Notes: a model not told the origin generated them from the sequence alone. A stretch of DNA of 64,000 nt from Aliihoeflea sp023389195 (GCA_023389195.1 JAEWET010000003.1:1-64000); one strand, 5' to 3'. Counted from the first letter of the stretch, positions 1 to 8,311 are shown. Made by a program: numbers and translations.

Positions 1-452
1 TCGGTCAGCGTCGTCGCGTCGGCCATGGTGAAGGGCACGTCGATGATGCGGGCGAGCGTCTGGGCGAGCAGCGTCTTGCCGCAGCCGGTCGGGCCGATCA
101 GGAGGATGTTGGACTTCGCCAGCTCGACGTCGTTCGACTTCGAGGCGTGGGCGAGACGCTTGTAGTGATTGTGGACGGCGACCGACAGGACGCGCTTGGC
201 GTGCGGCTGGCCGATGACGTAGTCGTCCAGAACCTTCAGGATTTCCTGCGGCGTCGGAACGCCTTCGCGCGACTTCACCATCGAGGATTTGTTTTCCTCG
301 CGGATGATGTCCATGCACAATTCGACGCATTCGTCGCAGATGAAGACCGTCGGGCCTGCGATCAGCTTGCGCACCTCGTGCTGGCTCTTGCCGCAAAACG
401 AGCAGTAGAGCGTATTCTTGGAATCGCCACCGCTGTTGCTGATCTTGCTCAT
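1..452 (-). CDS. clpX: ATP-dependent Clp protease ATP-binding subunit ClpX (N-terminal part, cut by window edge)
   Basis: ClpX is the AAA+ unfoldase that feeds tagged proteins to the cytoplasmic ClpP chamber. Only the first 150 codons lie inside the window. The N-terminal zinc-binding domain shows the four-cysteine pattern C17-C20 and C39-C42. The AAA+ domain begins near residue 75, with Walker A GPTGCGKT at 120-127. The start ATG at 452 is preceded by AAAGGA at a spacing of 8. clpP lies 290 bp upstream on the same strand, the usual clpP-clpX order. The truncation is an edge effect, not a mutation. Confidence 0.97.
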   Translation of the reverse strand, partial: MSKISNSGGDSKNTLYCSFCGKSQHEVRKLIAGPTVFICDECVELCMDIIREENKSSMVKSREGVPTPQEILKVLDDYVIGQPHAKRVLSVAVHNHYKRLAHASKSNDVELAKSNILLIGPTGCGKTLLAQTLARIIDVPFTMADATTLT

Positions 453-742
453 TTGGTACGTCCTTTCGGCACCGCTCGTCGGCACCGCCCCAACACGGCG
501 CCGAACCTGAATTCTAAGGCGGGCGAACCGCCCTGCCAAGAATGTCGCATCAGTGAACCCAATTCGCCCCGAGATGCAAAACGCGAATCGGTGTCCTCCG
601 TACGAATCCCCAGCAAAAAGCTAAGCCTGCTATCGTTGAACATAGCTTAACCTAGGAGCGCAACGACCTTCAGGGAACAGCCGATTGTGACGGAATTGCC
701 GCGTTGAGCGTCAAAACCGCGTCATCGCCCGTTCCCCGGCCA
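453..742. other. Intergenic region between clpP and clpX
   Basis: This 290-bp stretch separates the clpP stop from the clpX start, both read on the minus strand, and presumably carries the clpX promoter. A short hairpin GCTAT/ATAGC occurs around 627-646. I found no convincing -35/-10 pair. A 64-codon minus-strand frame running across the clpX start has no family resemblance, so I do not call a gene here. Confidence 0.4.
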
Positions 743-1378
743 TCACGCGGCCGGCTTGTCAGTCTCAACTGCCTCACGCTCGGAGATGACGCGGTCGATC
801 AGGCCCCAGGCCTTCGCCTCGTCCGACGTCATGAAGTGATCGCGGTCGAGCGTCTTTTCGATCGTCTCGTAATCCTGGCCGGTGTGCTTGACATAGACCT
901 CGTTCAAACGGCGCTTCAGCTTGATGATGTCCTGCGCGTGGCGCTCGATGTCCGACGCCTGGCCGGAGAAGCCGCCCGAGGGCTGGTGCACCATGATGCG
1001 CGCGTTCGGCGTGGCAAAGCGCATGTCCTTGTGGCCGGCGCAAAGCAGGAGCGAGCCCATCGAGGCCGCCTGGCCGATGCACAGCGTCGAAACCGCCGGC
1101 TTGATGAACTGCATCGTGTCGTAGATCGCCATGCCGGACGTCACCACGCCGCCGGGCGAGTTGATGTAGAGCGAGATTTCCTTCTTCGGGTTCTCGGCCT
1201 CGAGGAAGAGAAGCTGCGCGCAGACGAGCGTCGCCATCCCGTCCTCGACCGGACCGGTGATGAAGATGATCCGTTCCTTCAGGAGGCGCGAGAAGATGTC
1301 GTAGGCGCGCTCGCCGCGATTGGTCTGCTCGACCACCATCGGCACGAGGCTCATATAGGTATCGACGGGATCTCTCAT
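743..1378 (-). CDS. clpP: ATP-dependent Clp protease proteolytic subunit ClpP
   Basis: ClpP is the tetradecameric serine peptidase that degrades substrates unfolded by ClpX or ClpA. The 211-residue protein has the full catalytic triad: Ser106 in GQAASMGSLLL, His131 in IMVHQPSGG and Asp180 in LDRDHF. An upstream in-frame start would add 31 residues unlike ClpP. ATG 1378 is chosen because AAGGAAG precedes it at a good distance and the product begins MRDPVDTYMSLVP, as in rhizobial ClpP. clpX follows on the same strand. A heat-shock-type promoter lies about 65-95 bp upstream. Confidence 0.97.
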   Translation of the reverse strand: MRDPVDTYMSLVPMVVEQTNRGERAYDIFSRLLKERIIFITGPVEDGMATLVCAQLLFLEAENPKKEISLYINSPGGVVTSGMAIYDTMQFIKPAVSTLCIGQAASMGSLLLCAGHKDMRFATPNARIMVHQPSGGFSGQASDIERHAQDIIKLKRRLNEVYVKHTGQDYETIEKTLDRDHFMTSDEAKAWGLIDRVISEREAVETDKPAA

Positions 1379-1442
1379 GTCACTTCCTTCAAGGGATGGT
1401 CGGCCCGGTCGGACCGAATCTGAATGGTCGCTGCTGACCCTT

Positions 1443-1472
1443 AAATAGGATGGCCGGTTCGGCCTGCGCAAG
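1443..1472 (-). promoter_or_regulatory. Candidate RpoH (sigma-32) promoter of clpP
   Basis: Reading the minus strand, CTTGCG is followed after 17 bases by CCTATTTAAG. This fits the alphaproteobacterial heat-shock pattern of a CTTG -35 element and a CYTATNTNNG -10 element. It places the transcription start about 60 bases before the clpP ATG. Clp proteases are known heat-shock genes. That RpoH uses this site is inferred from sequence only. Confidence 0.6.
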
Positions 1473-1492
1473 AGCGGCGGACAGGTGTCCTG

Positions 1493-2608
1493 TCACGCCG
1501 ATTCGACGGCCTGATCGGCGCGCATCCAGTGACGCAACGTCGCCAGATCGCCGGTCTCGACGGCGTCCGCCACGCGCCGGCCGACGGCGGCGCCGAATTT
1601 GTAGCCGTGGCCCGAACAGGCCGAGACGACCAGCGCGTGGCCGATATGCGCACTGTAAAAGGTTTCGTCGTGGGTGAAGGTGTAGACGCAGCTCGAAGTA
1701 GACGCGATGCGGTATTCGTCGAGCCGGGCGATCGCAGGCATGAAATGGCGGATGATCTGGCCACCCTCCTCCGGCGCCATTTCGCGATTGTCGTCGGCGT
1801 CGGCCGTTACCTGCCGATGGAGGCCGGTGCCGAATTTGAGCCCGCCATCGCCGGAGGGTGGGATGATGTAGCCCTCATCCTCTGCGCCGACGTCGAGCAG
1901 TGTCGGCGCCCCCGCCCACGCTTCGCGCAGATCGGCCGGCGATTCGAGATAGGCGACGGCAGTGCGATAGGGCTGGAGGTCGACGGCAAGATCCGGGAAG
2001 AGGTCGAGCACCCAGCCGCCGGCCGTCACCACGAGGCTGTCGGCGGCGAGCACCGTGCCGTCGGCAAGCGTCACCGTTGCGCCGTCGACATCGACGCCGA
2101 CGACCTTGGTGTGCTCGCGCACATCGGCTCCGTTGGCGCGCAGCCATTCGGCGATGCCGTTGGCGATGCGGCGGCAATGAAGCGCGCCGCCTTCCTCGGA
2201 ATGGAGCGCGTAGCGAAGGCCCCTGCCCTCGATGAACGTCCAGCGTCGGACCGCCTCGCCCGCCTCGACGATCTCGAAGGGGTGGCCGCCGGCGGCCAGG
2301 CCCTTGCGATGCACGTCTGCGGCGTCGCCTTTCGCATAGGAAAGACAAAGACAGCCGCGATGGTCGTAGTGGCGCTGCCCGAGGTCCTGCCAGAGTTCGT
2401 CCCAGGCCGAGAACGCCTCGTCGATCTGCGCCGCATAGCCCAGATGCGCGCCATAGGCGCGGCGGATGATGCGGTGGTGATCACCGGAGGCGGCGAGCGG
2501 ATTTGGGATCGGCCCCTGCTCGATGAGCGTCACCTCATGCCCGCGCTTCGTCAGCGCCCATGCCGTCGAAAGGCCCGAAATGCCGGCGCCGACCACGATG
2601 ATCTTCAT
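1493..2608 (-). CDS. FAD-dependent oxidoreductase, monomeric sarcosine oxidase-like
   Basis: A 371-residue protein of the DAO (D-amino-acid/sarcosine oxidase) family. Such enzymes oxidise secondary amines or N-methyl amino acids and reduce O2 to H2O2. The N-terminal Rossmann motif GAGISG lies at 7-12. Near the C-terminus, Cys307 (SSCVYTFT) aligns with the cysteine that covalently binds the flavin in monomeric sarcosine oxidase, followed by SGHGYKFG at 332-339, typical of that enzyme. It stands alone, divergent from a P450 gene 83 bp away. The substrate cannot be told from sequence. Confidence 0.85.
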   Translation of the reverse strand: MKIIVVGAGISGLSTAWALTKRGHEVTLIEQGPIPNPLAASGDHHRIIRRAYGAHLGYAAQIDEAFSAWDELWQDLGQRHYDHRGCLCLSYAKGDAADVHRKGLAAGGHPFEIVEAGEAVRRWTFIEGRGLRYALHSEEGGALHCRRIANGIAEWLRANGADVREHTKVVGVDVDGATVTLADGTVLAADSLVVTAGGWVLDLFPDLAVDLQPYRTAVAYLESPADLREAWAGAPTLLDVGAEDEGYIIPPSGDGGLKFGTGLHRQVTADADDNREMAPEEGGQIIRHFMPAIARLDEYRIASTSSCVYTFTHDETFYSAHIGHALVVSACSGHGYKFGAAVGRRVADAVETGDLATLRHWMRADQAVESA

Positions 2609-2691
2609 CGTCCCTGTATCCCTCGTACCCTGTCCGCTGGCCTACCATAAGGACTGGAACCGGGCAGACAAGTCGCGCTAGACGCACACGC

Positions 2692-3936
2692 ATGACCCAG
2701 CCCGCGACCCTTCAGTTTGATCCCGCCACGCTCCGGCTCCGCCTCGACCCGCACGATGCCGCCTTTTTCCAGGACCCGTATCCGACTTATGCCTGGCTTC
2801 AGGCGCGGACGCCGGTCTTCCATTGGGAAGAGTTCGGCGCCTGGTGTGTCGCCTCCTATGAAGCCGTCAACCGCATTCTGCGGGACCGCAATTTCGGACG
2901 TGAGAAGCCCGGCGGCTATGCCGATTACGTCTCGCGCTCGGGCGATCGCTCGCATCTGGCCGATTTCGACGCCGTCGAGGCGCGCTCGATGCTGGAACTG
3001 GAACCGCCCGTCCACACGCGTCTGCGCACGCTCGTCAACCGCGCCTTCGTTTCGCGGCAGGTGGAGCGGCTGCGCCCGCGCGTCGAACAATTGGCGCATG
3101 ATATGATCGACGGCTTCGAAGCGAAGAAATCGGTCGATCTCATCCCCGCCTTCGCGACGCCGGTGCCGATCGTCGTCATCTGCGAAATGCTGGGCGTTCC
3201 GGTGGAAGCCGGGCCGCAGCTTCTCGACTGGTCGCACCGCATGGTCGCGATGTACATGCACGGGCTGACGCGCGAGATCGAGGCCGACGCCAACCGCGCG
3301 ACGGCGGAGTTCGCCGCCTTCATCCGCGAGCATGCGCGGGCGAAGCGCACCGCGCCGGGTGACGATCTTCTCAGCCTTTTGAATTCCGCGCACGAGAACG
3401 GCGAAAAGCTTAGCGAGGACGAACTCGTCGCCTCGGCCATCCTGCTTCTCAATGCCGGGCACGAGGCGACGGTCCACCAGACCGGCAACGCCGTCCGAGC
3501 CATCCTGAAACACGGCGGCGACCCGCGCCGGTTCTTTATCGACGCCGATGCGACGGCGGCGACTGTGGAGGAATGCCTGCGCTTCGACGCCCCGCTCCAC
3601 ATGTTCAACCGCTTCGCAGCGACGGGTTGCGAGATCGCGCCGGGCGTGTCCGTCCAGGCCGGCGAGCGCATCTGGCTGATGCTGGGCGCGGCGAACACGG
3701 ATGCGAGCGTCTTCGCCGATCCCCTTGTTTTTCGCCCGGGACGTACGGACCAGAAGAACGTGTCGTTCGGCGCCGGCATCCATTTCTGCATCGGGGCTCC
3801 GCTGGCGCGGCTGGAGATGCAGGCATCGCTGAAGGTGCTGTTCGAGCGGTTACCGGGGCTAAGCCTGGTGGAGGAGCCGCGCTATCGCGACACCTATCAT
3901 TTTCATGGATTGGAGCGGTTGCTGGTGGAGTGGTGA
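2692..3936 (+). CDS. Cytochrome P450
   Basis: A 414-residue soluble bacterial class I-type P450, a heme monooxygenase. Visible motifs are the I-helix AGHEAT at 255-260, ExxR at E294-R297, and the heme-binding loop FGAGIHFCIGAP with ligand Cys366. There is no signal peptide or membrane anchor. No ferredoxin or ferredoxin reductase gene is adjacent, so electrons must come from partners encoded elsewhere. It is transcribed divergently from the sarcosine-oxidase-like gene. ATG 2692 has no clear Shine-Dalgarno, but the N-terminus fits the family. The substrate is unknown. Confidence 0.95.
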   Translation: MTQPATLQFDPATLRLRLDPHDAAFFQDPYPTYAWLQARTPVFHWEEFGAWCVASYEAVNRILRDRNFGREKPGGYADYVSRSGDRSHLADFDAVEARSMLELEPPVHTRLRTLVNRAFVSRQVERLRPRVEQLAHDMIDGFEAKKSVDLIPAFATPVPIVVICEMLGVPVEAGPQLLDWSHRMVAMYMHGLTREIEADANRATAEFAAFIREHARAKRTAPGDDLLSLLNSAHENGEKLSEDELVASAILLLNAGHEATVHQTGNAVRAILKHGGDPRRFFIDADATAATVEECLRFDAPLHMFNRFAATGCEIAPGVSVQAGERIWLMLGAANTDASVFADPLVFRPGRTDQKNVSFGAGIHFCIGAPLARLEMQASLKVLFERLPGLSLVEEPRYRDTYHFHGLERLLVEW

Positions 3937-3970
3937 AGTGGTCGGAATCGTCTGCGTAGCGGCATTGTCG

Positions 3971-4097
3971 AGGCCTGGATTCCTGTGACGAGCACAGGAA
4001 TGACGACCGCATGAAGGTCGTTGCCAATCGGCGAGATTGACGGCTTGCACCAACCTATCCGCCGTCATTCCTGTGCTCGTCACAGGAATCCAGGCCT
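3971..4097. repeat. Perfect 35-bp inverted repeat with nested palindromes (REP/BIME-like intergenic element)
   Basis: Arm 3971-4005 is exactly repeated in inverse orientation at 4063-4097, separated by 57 bp. Each arm carries its own smaller palindrome TCCTGTG/CACAGGA around a 5-base loop. The element lies between the convergent 3' ends of the P450 and cupin genes, where its RNA could fold and act as a bidirectional terminator or 3' stabiliser. Translated, it yields the meaningless peptide VIPVLVTGIQ. I recall similar sequences as dispersed intergenic repeats in Rhizobiales, but copy number here cannot be judged from one window. Confidence 0.85.
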
Positions 4098-4129
4098 TTA
4101 CGATCAAGCCACGCTACGCAGGAAAGACC

Positions 4130-4480
4130 CTAAACCCGTACCACATACTCCTTGCGCGTCGTCTCGACGACTTCCCAGCTTCCCTTGAAGCCTGGGCGCA
4201 GCACGAAGCTGTCACCAGCTTTCACCGTGCGCGCCGCGCCGCCGTCTTCGGCGATGACGGAGACGCCGGAGAGGATTCGGCAGTATTCCCATTCGTCATA
4301 TTCAATGCGCCATTTGCCGGGCGTCGATTCCCAGACGCCGGCGAAGAGGCCGTTGCCGGCCTCCTCGACGTTCCAGGTTCGGAACTGCGGGTTGCCTTCG
4401 ATCACGCGCCCTTCGGCGGGTTGGCCCGCCTCGGGGTCCACTCCGGAAATGCCCAGACCGACGATATGGCTGACATACAT
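4130..4480 (-). CDS. Cupin domain protein (DUF861/Cupin_3 type)
   Basis: A 116-residue single-domain cupin. The core carries W-x-I-E-Y-D-E-W-E-Y-C (about 57-67), then a GDSFVLRPGFKGSWEV segment (about 88-103), the pattern of the EutQ/ureidoglycine-aminohydrolase-like DUF861 group. Such proteins are often metal-binding enzymes or small-molecule sensors; no specific reaction can be assigned. ATG 4480 is preceded by GGGAGG at a spacing of 5. It lies 18 bp downstream of metY on the same strand and is probably co-transcribed. Confidence 0.8.
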   Translation of the reverse strand: MYVSHIVGLGISGVDPEAGQPAEGRVIEGNPQFRTWNVEEAGNGLFAGVWESTPGKWRIEYDEWEYCRILSGVSVIAEDGGAARTVKAGDSFVLRPGFKGSWEVVETTRKEYVVRV

Positions 4481-4498
4481 GGCGTCCTCCCGCGATGA

Positions 4499-5782
4499 TC
4501 AGGCCTTCGCCAACGCCTGTTCCAAGTCGGCGATGATGTCGGCGACGTCCTCGATGCCGACCGACAGGCGGATCACGTCGGGGCCGGCGCCAGCGGCCGT
4601 CTGCTGCTCGTCCGACAATTGGCGGTGCGTGGTCGAGGCCGGGTGGATGATGAGCGACTTGGTGTCGCCGATGTTGGCCAGATGCGAGAACAGTTCGACG
4701 CCTTCGACGACCTTGACGCCCGCCTCGTAGCCGCCTTTCAGGCCGAAGGTGAACACGGCGCCCGCGCCTTGCGGCGAATATTTCTTCTGCAGCGCATTGT
4801 TCGGGTCGTCGGCGAGGCCGGGATAGGACACCCACTCCACTTTCTCATGCGTCTTCAGCCATTCGGCGACCTTGAGCGCATTGTCGCAATGGCGCTGCAT
4901 GCGAAGCGGCAGGGTCTCGAGGCCGGTCAGGATCATGAAGGCGTTGAACGGCGAGATGGACGGGCCGAAATCGCGCAGGCCGAGCACGCGGCAGGCAATG
5001 GCGAAGGCGAAATTGCCGAATGTCTCGTGCAGGACGATGCCGCCATATTCGGGGCGCGGCTCCGACAGCATCGGATAATTGCCGGATTTCGACCAGTCGA
5101 ACGTGCCACCATCGACGATGACGCCGCCCATGGAATTGCCGTGGCCGCCGATGAACTTGGTCAACGAGTGGACGACGATGTCCGCGCCGTGCTCGATCGG
5201 GCGCAGGAGGTAGGGCGAGGCCATGGTGTTGTCGACGATCAGCGGCAAGCCGTGCTTGTGTGCGATTTCGGCGATCGCGGCGATGTCGACGAAGGTGCCG
5301 CCCGGATTGGCGAGGCTTTCGATGAAGATGCCGCGCGTCTTGTCGTCGATCTGGTTCTCGAAGGTCGACAAATCATTGGTGTCGCCCCAGCGCACGTCCC
5401 AGCCGAAATTCTTGAAAGCGTGGCCGAACTGGTTGATCGATCCACCATAAAGCCGGCGCGCGGCGACGAAATTGTCGCCCGGGCGCATGATCGTGTGGAA
5501 GATCAGGAGCTGCGCCGCATGGCCCGAGGCCGTCGCCAGCGCCGCCGTGCCGCCCTCGAGCGCGGCCAGGCGTTCCTCGAGCACGGCCTGCGTCGGGTTC
5601 ATGATGCGGGTGTAGATGTTGCCGAACGCCTTCAGCCCGAAGAGCGAGGCGGCATGGTCGGCGTCGTCGAAGACGAAGGACGTCGTCTGGTAGATCGGCG
5701 TCGCGCGGGCGCCGGTCGCCGGATCGGGCTGCGCGCCCGCATGAACCGCCAAGGTGTTGAAGCCGGGTGCGCGCTGCGCCAT
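4499..5782 (-). CDS. metY: O-acetylhomoserine sulfhydrylase (aminocarboxypropyltransferase)
   Basis: A 427-residue PLP enzyme of the Cys/Met metabolism family that makes homocysteine from O-acetylhomoserine and sulfide. The Schiff-base lysine is K209 in VVHSLTKFIGG, and LIVDNTMASP lies at 181-190. The length and the long insert near the C-terminus fit the MetY group better than cystathionine gamma-synthase or the shorter MetZ. ATG 5782 is chosen over a start eight codons upstream because GGAGG lies 7 bases before it. The cupin follows downstream; the CoA-binding protein lies upstream. No SAM riboswitch was recognised in the 107-bp leader. Confidence 0.93.
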   Translation of the reverse strand: MAQRAPGFNTLAVHAGAQPDPATGARATPIYQTTSFVFDDADHAASLFGLKAFGNIYTRIMNPTQAVLEERLAALEGGTAALATASGHAAQLLIFHTIMRPGDNFVAARRLYGGSINQFGHAFKNFGWDVRWGDTNDLSTFENQIDDKTRGIFIESLANPGGTFVDIAAIAEIAHKHGLPLIVDNTMASPYLLRPIEHGADIVVHSLTKFIGGHGNSMGGVIVDGGTFDWSKSGNYPMLSEPRPEYGGIVLHETFGNFAFAIACRVLGLRDFGPSISPFNAFMILTGLETLPLRMQRHCDNALKVAEWLKTHEKVEWVSYPGLADDPNNALQKKYSPQGAGAVFTFGLKGGYEAGVKVVEGVELFSHLANIGDTKSLIIHPASTTHRQLSDEQQTAAGAGPDVIRLSVGIEDVADIIADLEQALAKA

Positions 5783-5889
5783 CGTACGTCCTCCAGATGA
5801 ATGCAAATTTGTCAGGCCGGCACAGTCATCGCAAAGCGCCGGGCCAAAAGCAAAGACGAATGTTGCGCGCCGACGCAGTCCGGTGGCAA

Positions 5890-6411
5890 CTATTTCTGCC
5901 GGATGCCGAAGCTCTGGAAGCCGGAGCGCATGATCGGCTTTTTCGACGAGATGACGCCGCTGTTGACGCCGTTCCAGCCAATCTCGCCCGCAAGCCTGGC
6001 ATATTCGATCTTGGGACAGCGGTTCATGACGACCTCGATGCCGGCGGTTTCCAGCCGCTTGGCCGCAACGTCGTCGCGCACGCCAAGCTGCATCCAGACG
6101 ATCTTCGGCAGCGGGTCGAGCGCCAGCACCTCCTCGACGATACCCGGCACCGCGTTCGACGCGCGGAAGATGTCGACCATGTCGATCGGCTCGGGAATGT
6201 CGGCGAGCTTCGCATAGGTCATGCGGCCGAGGATTTCCCTGCCGGCATGGCCCGGATTGACCGGAAAGACGGCGTAGCCTTTGTCGATCAGGTATTTCGC
6301 GACGAAGAAGGACGGGCGCACGTCATTCGCCGACGCACCGACGATGGCGACCGTCTTCACCCTGTTCAGGATGTCGGAGATGTAGGAATTGTCGTAGGAA
6401 TCGTGGTTCAT
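5890..6411 (-). CDS. CoA-binding domain protein
   Basis: A 173-residue protein made of one Rossmann-like CoA-binding domain (CoA_binding_2), of the kind found in succinyl-CoA synthetase alpha but standing alone. The nucleotide-binding strand-turn VAIVGASAND lies near residue 21, and a second conserved region is PKIVWMQLGVRDD (about 103-115). The cellular role of this family is unclear. ATG 6411 overlaps the stop of the preceding VOC gene as ATGA, which suggests translational coupling and argues against a longer upstream start. Confidence 0.85.
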   Translation of the reverse strand: MNHDSYDNSYISDILNRVKTVAIVGASANDVRPSFFVAKYLIDKGYAVFPVNPGHAGREILGRMTYAKLADIPEPIDMVDIFRASNAVPGIVEEVLALDPLPKIVWMQLGVRDDVAAKRLETAGIEVVMNRCPKIEYARLAGEIGWNGVNSGVISSKKPIMRSGFQSFGIRQK

Positions 6412-6836
6412 TCGGGTAGCGATATGCGCCCTTCTGCATCGATCGGAAAATCGGGATTGTGCGCGACTTCCCACAGATGGCCTTCGGTATCGGCGAAATA
6501 ACCGTACCAGCCGCCCCAGAAAGCGCGCTGCGCGGGCTTGACGATGCGCCCGCCGGCCTTTTCTGCCGCCGACAGGACTTCGGAGACTTCGGCGTCGGAC
6601 CGCGTGTTGTAGGCGAGAGCCGCACCGGAAAAGCCCGGACGGCTGTCTTCGACGCCGGCATCCGCTGCGAGCTTTTCGCGCGACCAGAGCGCCAGCAGCG
6701 TTCCGCCCATCTGGAAGAAGGCGACGTCGCCCGCCACCTTCATGCCGGCCTTGAGGCCCATCTGCTCGTAGAAGCGGACCGCGCGGTCGAGGTCGTCGAC
6801 GCCGAGCGTGACGATGGAGATGCGGGGCTCCATCAT
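6408..6836 (-). CDS. VOC (glyoxalase/bleomycin-resistance) family protein
   Basis: A 142-residue vicinal-oxygen-chelate protein with two beta-alpha-beta-beta-beta modules: SIVTLGVDDLDRAVRFYEQMG in the first and WGGWYGYFADTEGHLWEVA in the second. The EGHLWEVA ending supplies a typical metal-ligand glutamate. Substrate and reaction are unknown. It overlaps the crotonase gene upstream and the CoA-binding gene downstream by 4 bp each. Two adjacent ATG codons (6836 and 6833) are possible starts; 6836 gives the ATGA overlap. Confidence 0.85.
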   Translation of the reverse strand: MMEPRISIVTLGVDDLDRAVRFYEQMGLKAGMKVAGDVAFFQMGGTLLALWSREKLAADAGVEDSRPGFSGAALAYNTRSDAEVSEVLSAAEKAGGRIVKPAQRAFWGGWYGYFADTEGHLWEVAHNPDFPIDAEGRISLPE

Positions 6837-7648
6837 TCGTCGGTCCACTCCGGCTTGCGCTTCTCGACGAATGCGCCGATGCCCTCGGCGGCGTCGCGCG
6901 CGAGCATGTTCTCGACCATCACGCGGCCGGCATATTCGTAGGCGTCGGACAAGCCCATCTCGGCCTGCGCGTAGAAGGCCTCCTTGCCGATCTTCAGCGT
7001 CATGGCGGATTTCGAGGCGATGGTCTGGGCGTATTTGCCGACGATCTGGTCCAGATATTCGGGCGGCACGACGCGATTGACCAGGCCGAACTCGCGCGCA
7101 GCCGTCGCCTCGATCATCTCGCCGGTCAGCAGCATCTCCATCGCGTGCTTGTGCGAGATGTTGCGCGACAGAGCGACCATGGGCGTCGAGCAGAAGAGGC
7201 CGATATTGACGCCGGGGGTCGCAAAGGTCGCCTCGGTCGTGGCGATGGCAAGGTCGCAGCTTGCGACGATCTGGCAGCCGGCGGCCGACGCGACGCCGGC
7301 CACGGCGGCGATGACGGGCTTGGGATGGCGCACGATCTCCTGCATGAGCGCGCCGCAGGCCGTCATCAGCTCTTCGAACCAGGCGCGGCCACGATCAGCG
7401 TCGGCGCGGTGCGCGGTGATCTCCTTCAGGTCGTGCCCGGCGGAAAAGACCTTGCCCTCGGCCGCGATGACGACGACCCTCACCGATGCGTCGTCCCTAG
7501 CCGCCGCCAGATGACGGCGCAGCGTAGCGATCATCTCCATCGACAGCGCATTCGCCGGCGGCGAATCGAGCACGATCCGCAACACCGGGCCGTCGCGTTC
7601 GGCACGCGCCGGCTCCATCCGTACCGAGGCGAGAGCAGTCACATTCAT
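6833..7648 (-). CDS. Enoyl-CoA hydratase/isomerase family protein, ECHDC3-like
   Basis: A 271-residue crotonase-fold protein. The oxyanion-hole segments FSAGHDL (68-74) and GVASAAGCQ (118-126) are present. Where classical enoyl-CoA hydratase has its two catalytic glutamates, this protein has Gln126 and Gly146. The stretch GVNIGLFCSTP and the ending EKRKPEW match the ECHDC3-type subgroup, whose reaction is not settled. It is the first gene of a tight set (crotonase, VOC, CoA-binding) and is divergent from the thioesterase gene at 7775. Confidence 0.9.
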   Translation of the reverse strand: MNVTALASVRMEPARAERDGPVLRIVLDSPPANALSMEMIATLRRHLAAARDDASVRVVVIAAEGKVFSAGHDLKEITAHRADADRGRAWFEELMTACGALMQEIVRHPKPVIAAVAGVASAAGCQIVASCDLAIATTEATFATPGVNIGLFCSTPMVALSRNISHKHAMEMLLTGEMIEATAAREFGLVNRVVPPEYLDQIVGKYAQTIASKSAMTLKIGKEAFYAQAEMGLSDAYEYAGRVMVENMLARDAAEGIGAFVEKRKPEWTDE

Positions 7649-7774
7649 TCGCAGTCTCCGTGGCGTCTTTGCCGATCCTTAGCATCAAAGAAGACGCGTT
7701 TCATGCCCCTGCAACACTCTTGCGTTTGCGGCGCGTTGCATGTTCCTTGGCGCGACGAGGATGGGAGGACAGGC

Positions 7775-8236
7775 ATGCACGGATCGAAGCCATCGAGCGT
7801 TCCGACGCCGGTGATGACTGCGGACGAGGTCAATTCGTTGCTCAGGGAGGTCTACCCGCAGCTCAACGAGGATTTCACCGCCTATTCCACGACCGCAGTC
7901 TTTCCGGGCGGCTGCACCGTGCGCCTCGACGCCGACCATCGGCACCTGCGCCCCGGCAATACCGTCTCCGGCCCTTCCCTCTTCACGCTCGCCGACATCG
8001 GCGGCTATGTGTGCGTCCTTTCGCATGCCGGGCCGGATGCGCTTTCCGTAACCACCAACCTCAACATCAACTTCATGCGCAAGGCCGAGGCAGGCCCGAT
8101 CGACGGGCATTGCCGCATCCTGAAGCTGGGTCGCAGCCTGATGGTGTTCGACATCGAAATGGTCAGCGGACCCGACCGGCACGTCGTCGCGCACGCGACC
8201 GGGACCTATTCGATACCGCCGAAGCGGGAGAAATGA
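7775..8236 (+). CDS. PaaI-family hotdog thioesterase
   Basis: A 153-residue hotdog-fold protein of the PaaI/YbgC-like acyl-CoA thioesterase type. The hotdog helix and following strand appear as SGPSLFTLADIGGYVCVLSH, and the paired strand as VTTNLNINFMRKAEAG. GGGAGG lies 6 bases before ATG 7775, which fixes the start against longer upstream options. It is divergent from the crotonase gene, so both may act on CoA thioesters; that link is inference. Confidence 0.88.
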   Translation: MHGSKPSSVPTPVMTADEVNSLLREVYPQLNEDFTAYSTTAVFPGGCTVRLDADHRHLRPGNTVSGPSLFTLADIGGYVCVLSHAGPDALSVTTNLNINFMRKAEAGPIDGHCRILKLGRSLMVFDIEMVSGPDRHVVAHATGTYSIPPKREK

Positions 8237-8311
8237 TGCGGTAAAATAATACCGTATGTTTACAGAGTTGATTTCATTGATTATTTTTCCGCAACGTTCG
8301 CTTTCGGTCGC

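Noticed and set aside
453..643. A 64-codon minus-strand frame just upstream of clpX
   Set aside because: No ribosome site, no family resemblance, and it runs through the clpX Shine-Dalgarno and start.
5783..5889. SAM-II or other SAM riboswitch before metY
   Set aside because: A GGCC(C)GGC/GCCGGCC hairpin exists in the leader, but the conserved SAM-II core near the ribosome site is not there and no other SAM class could be matched by eye.
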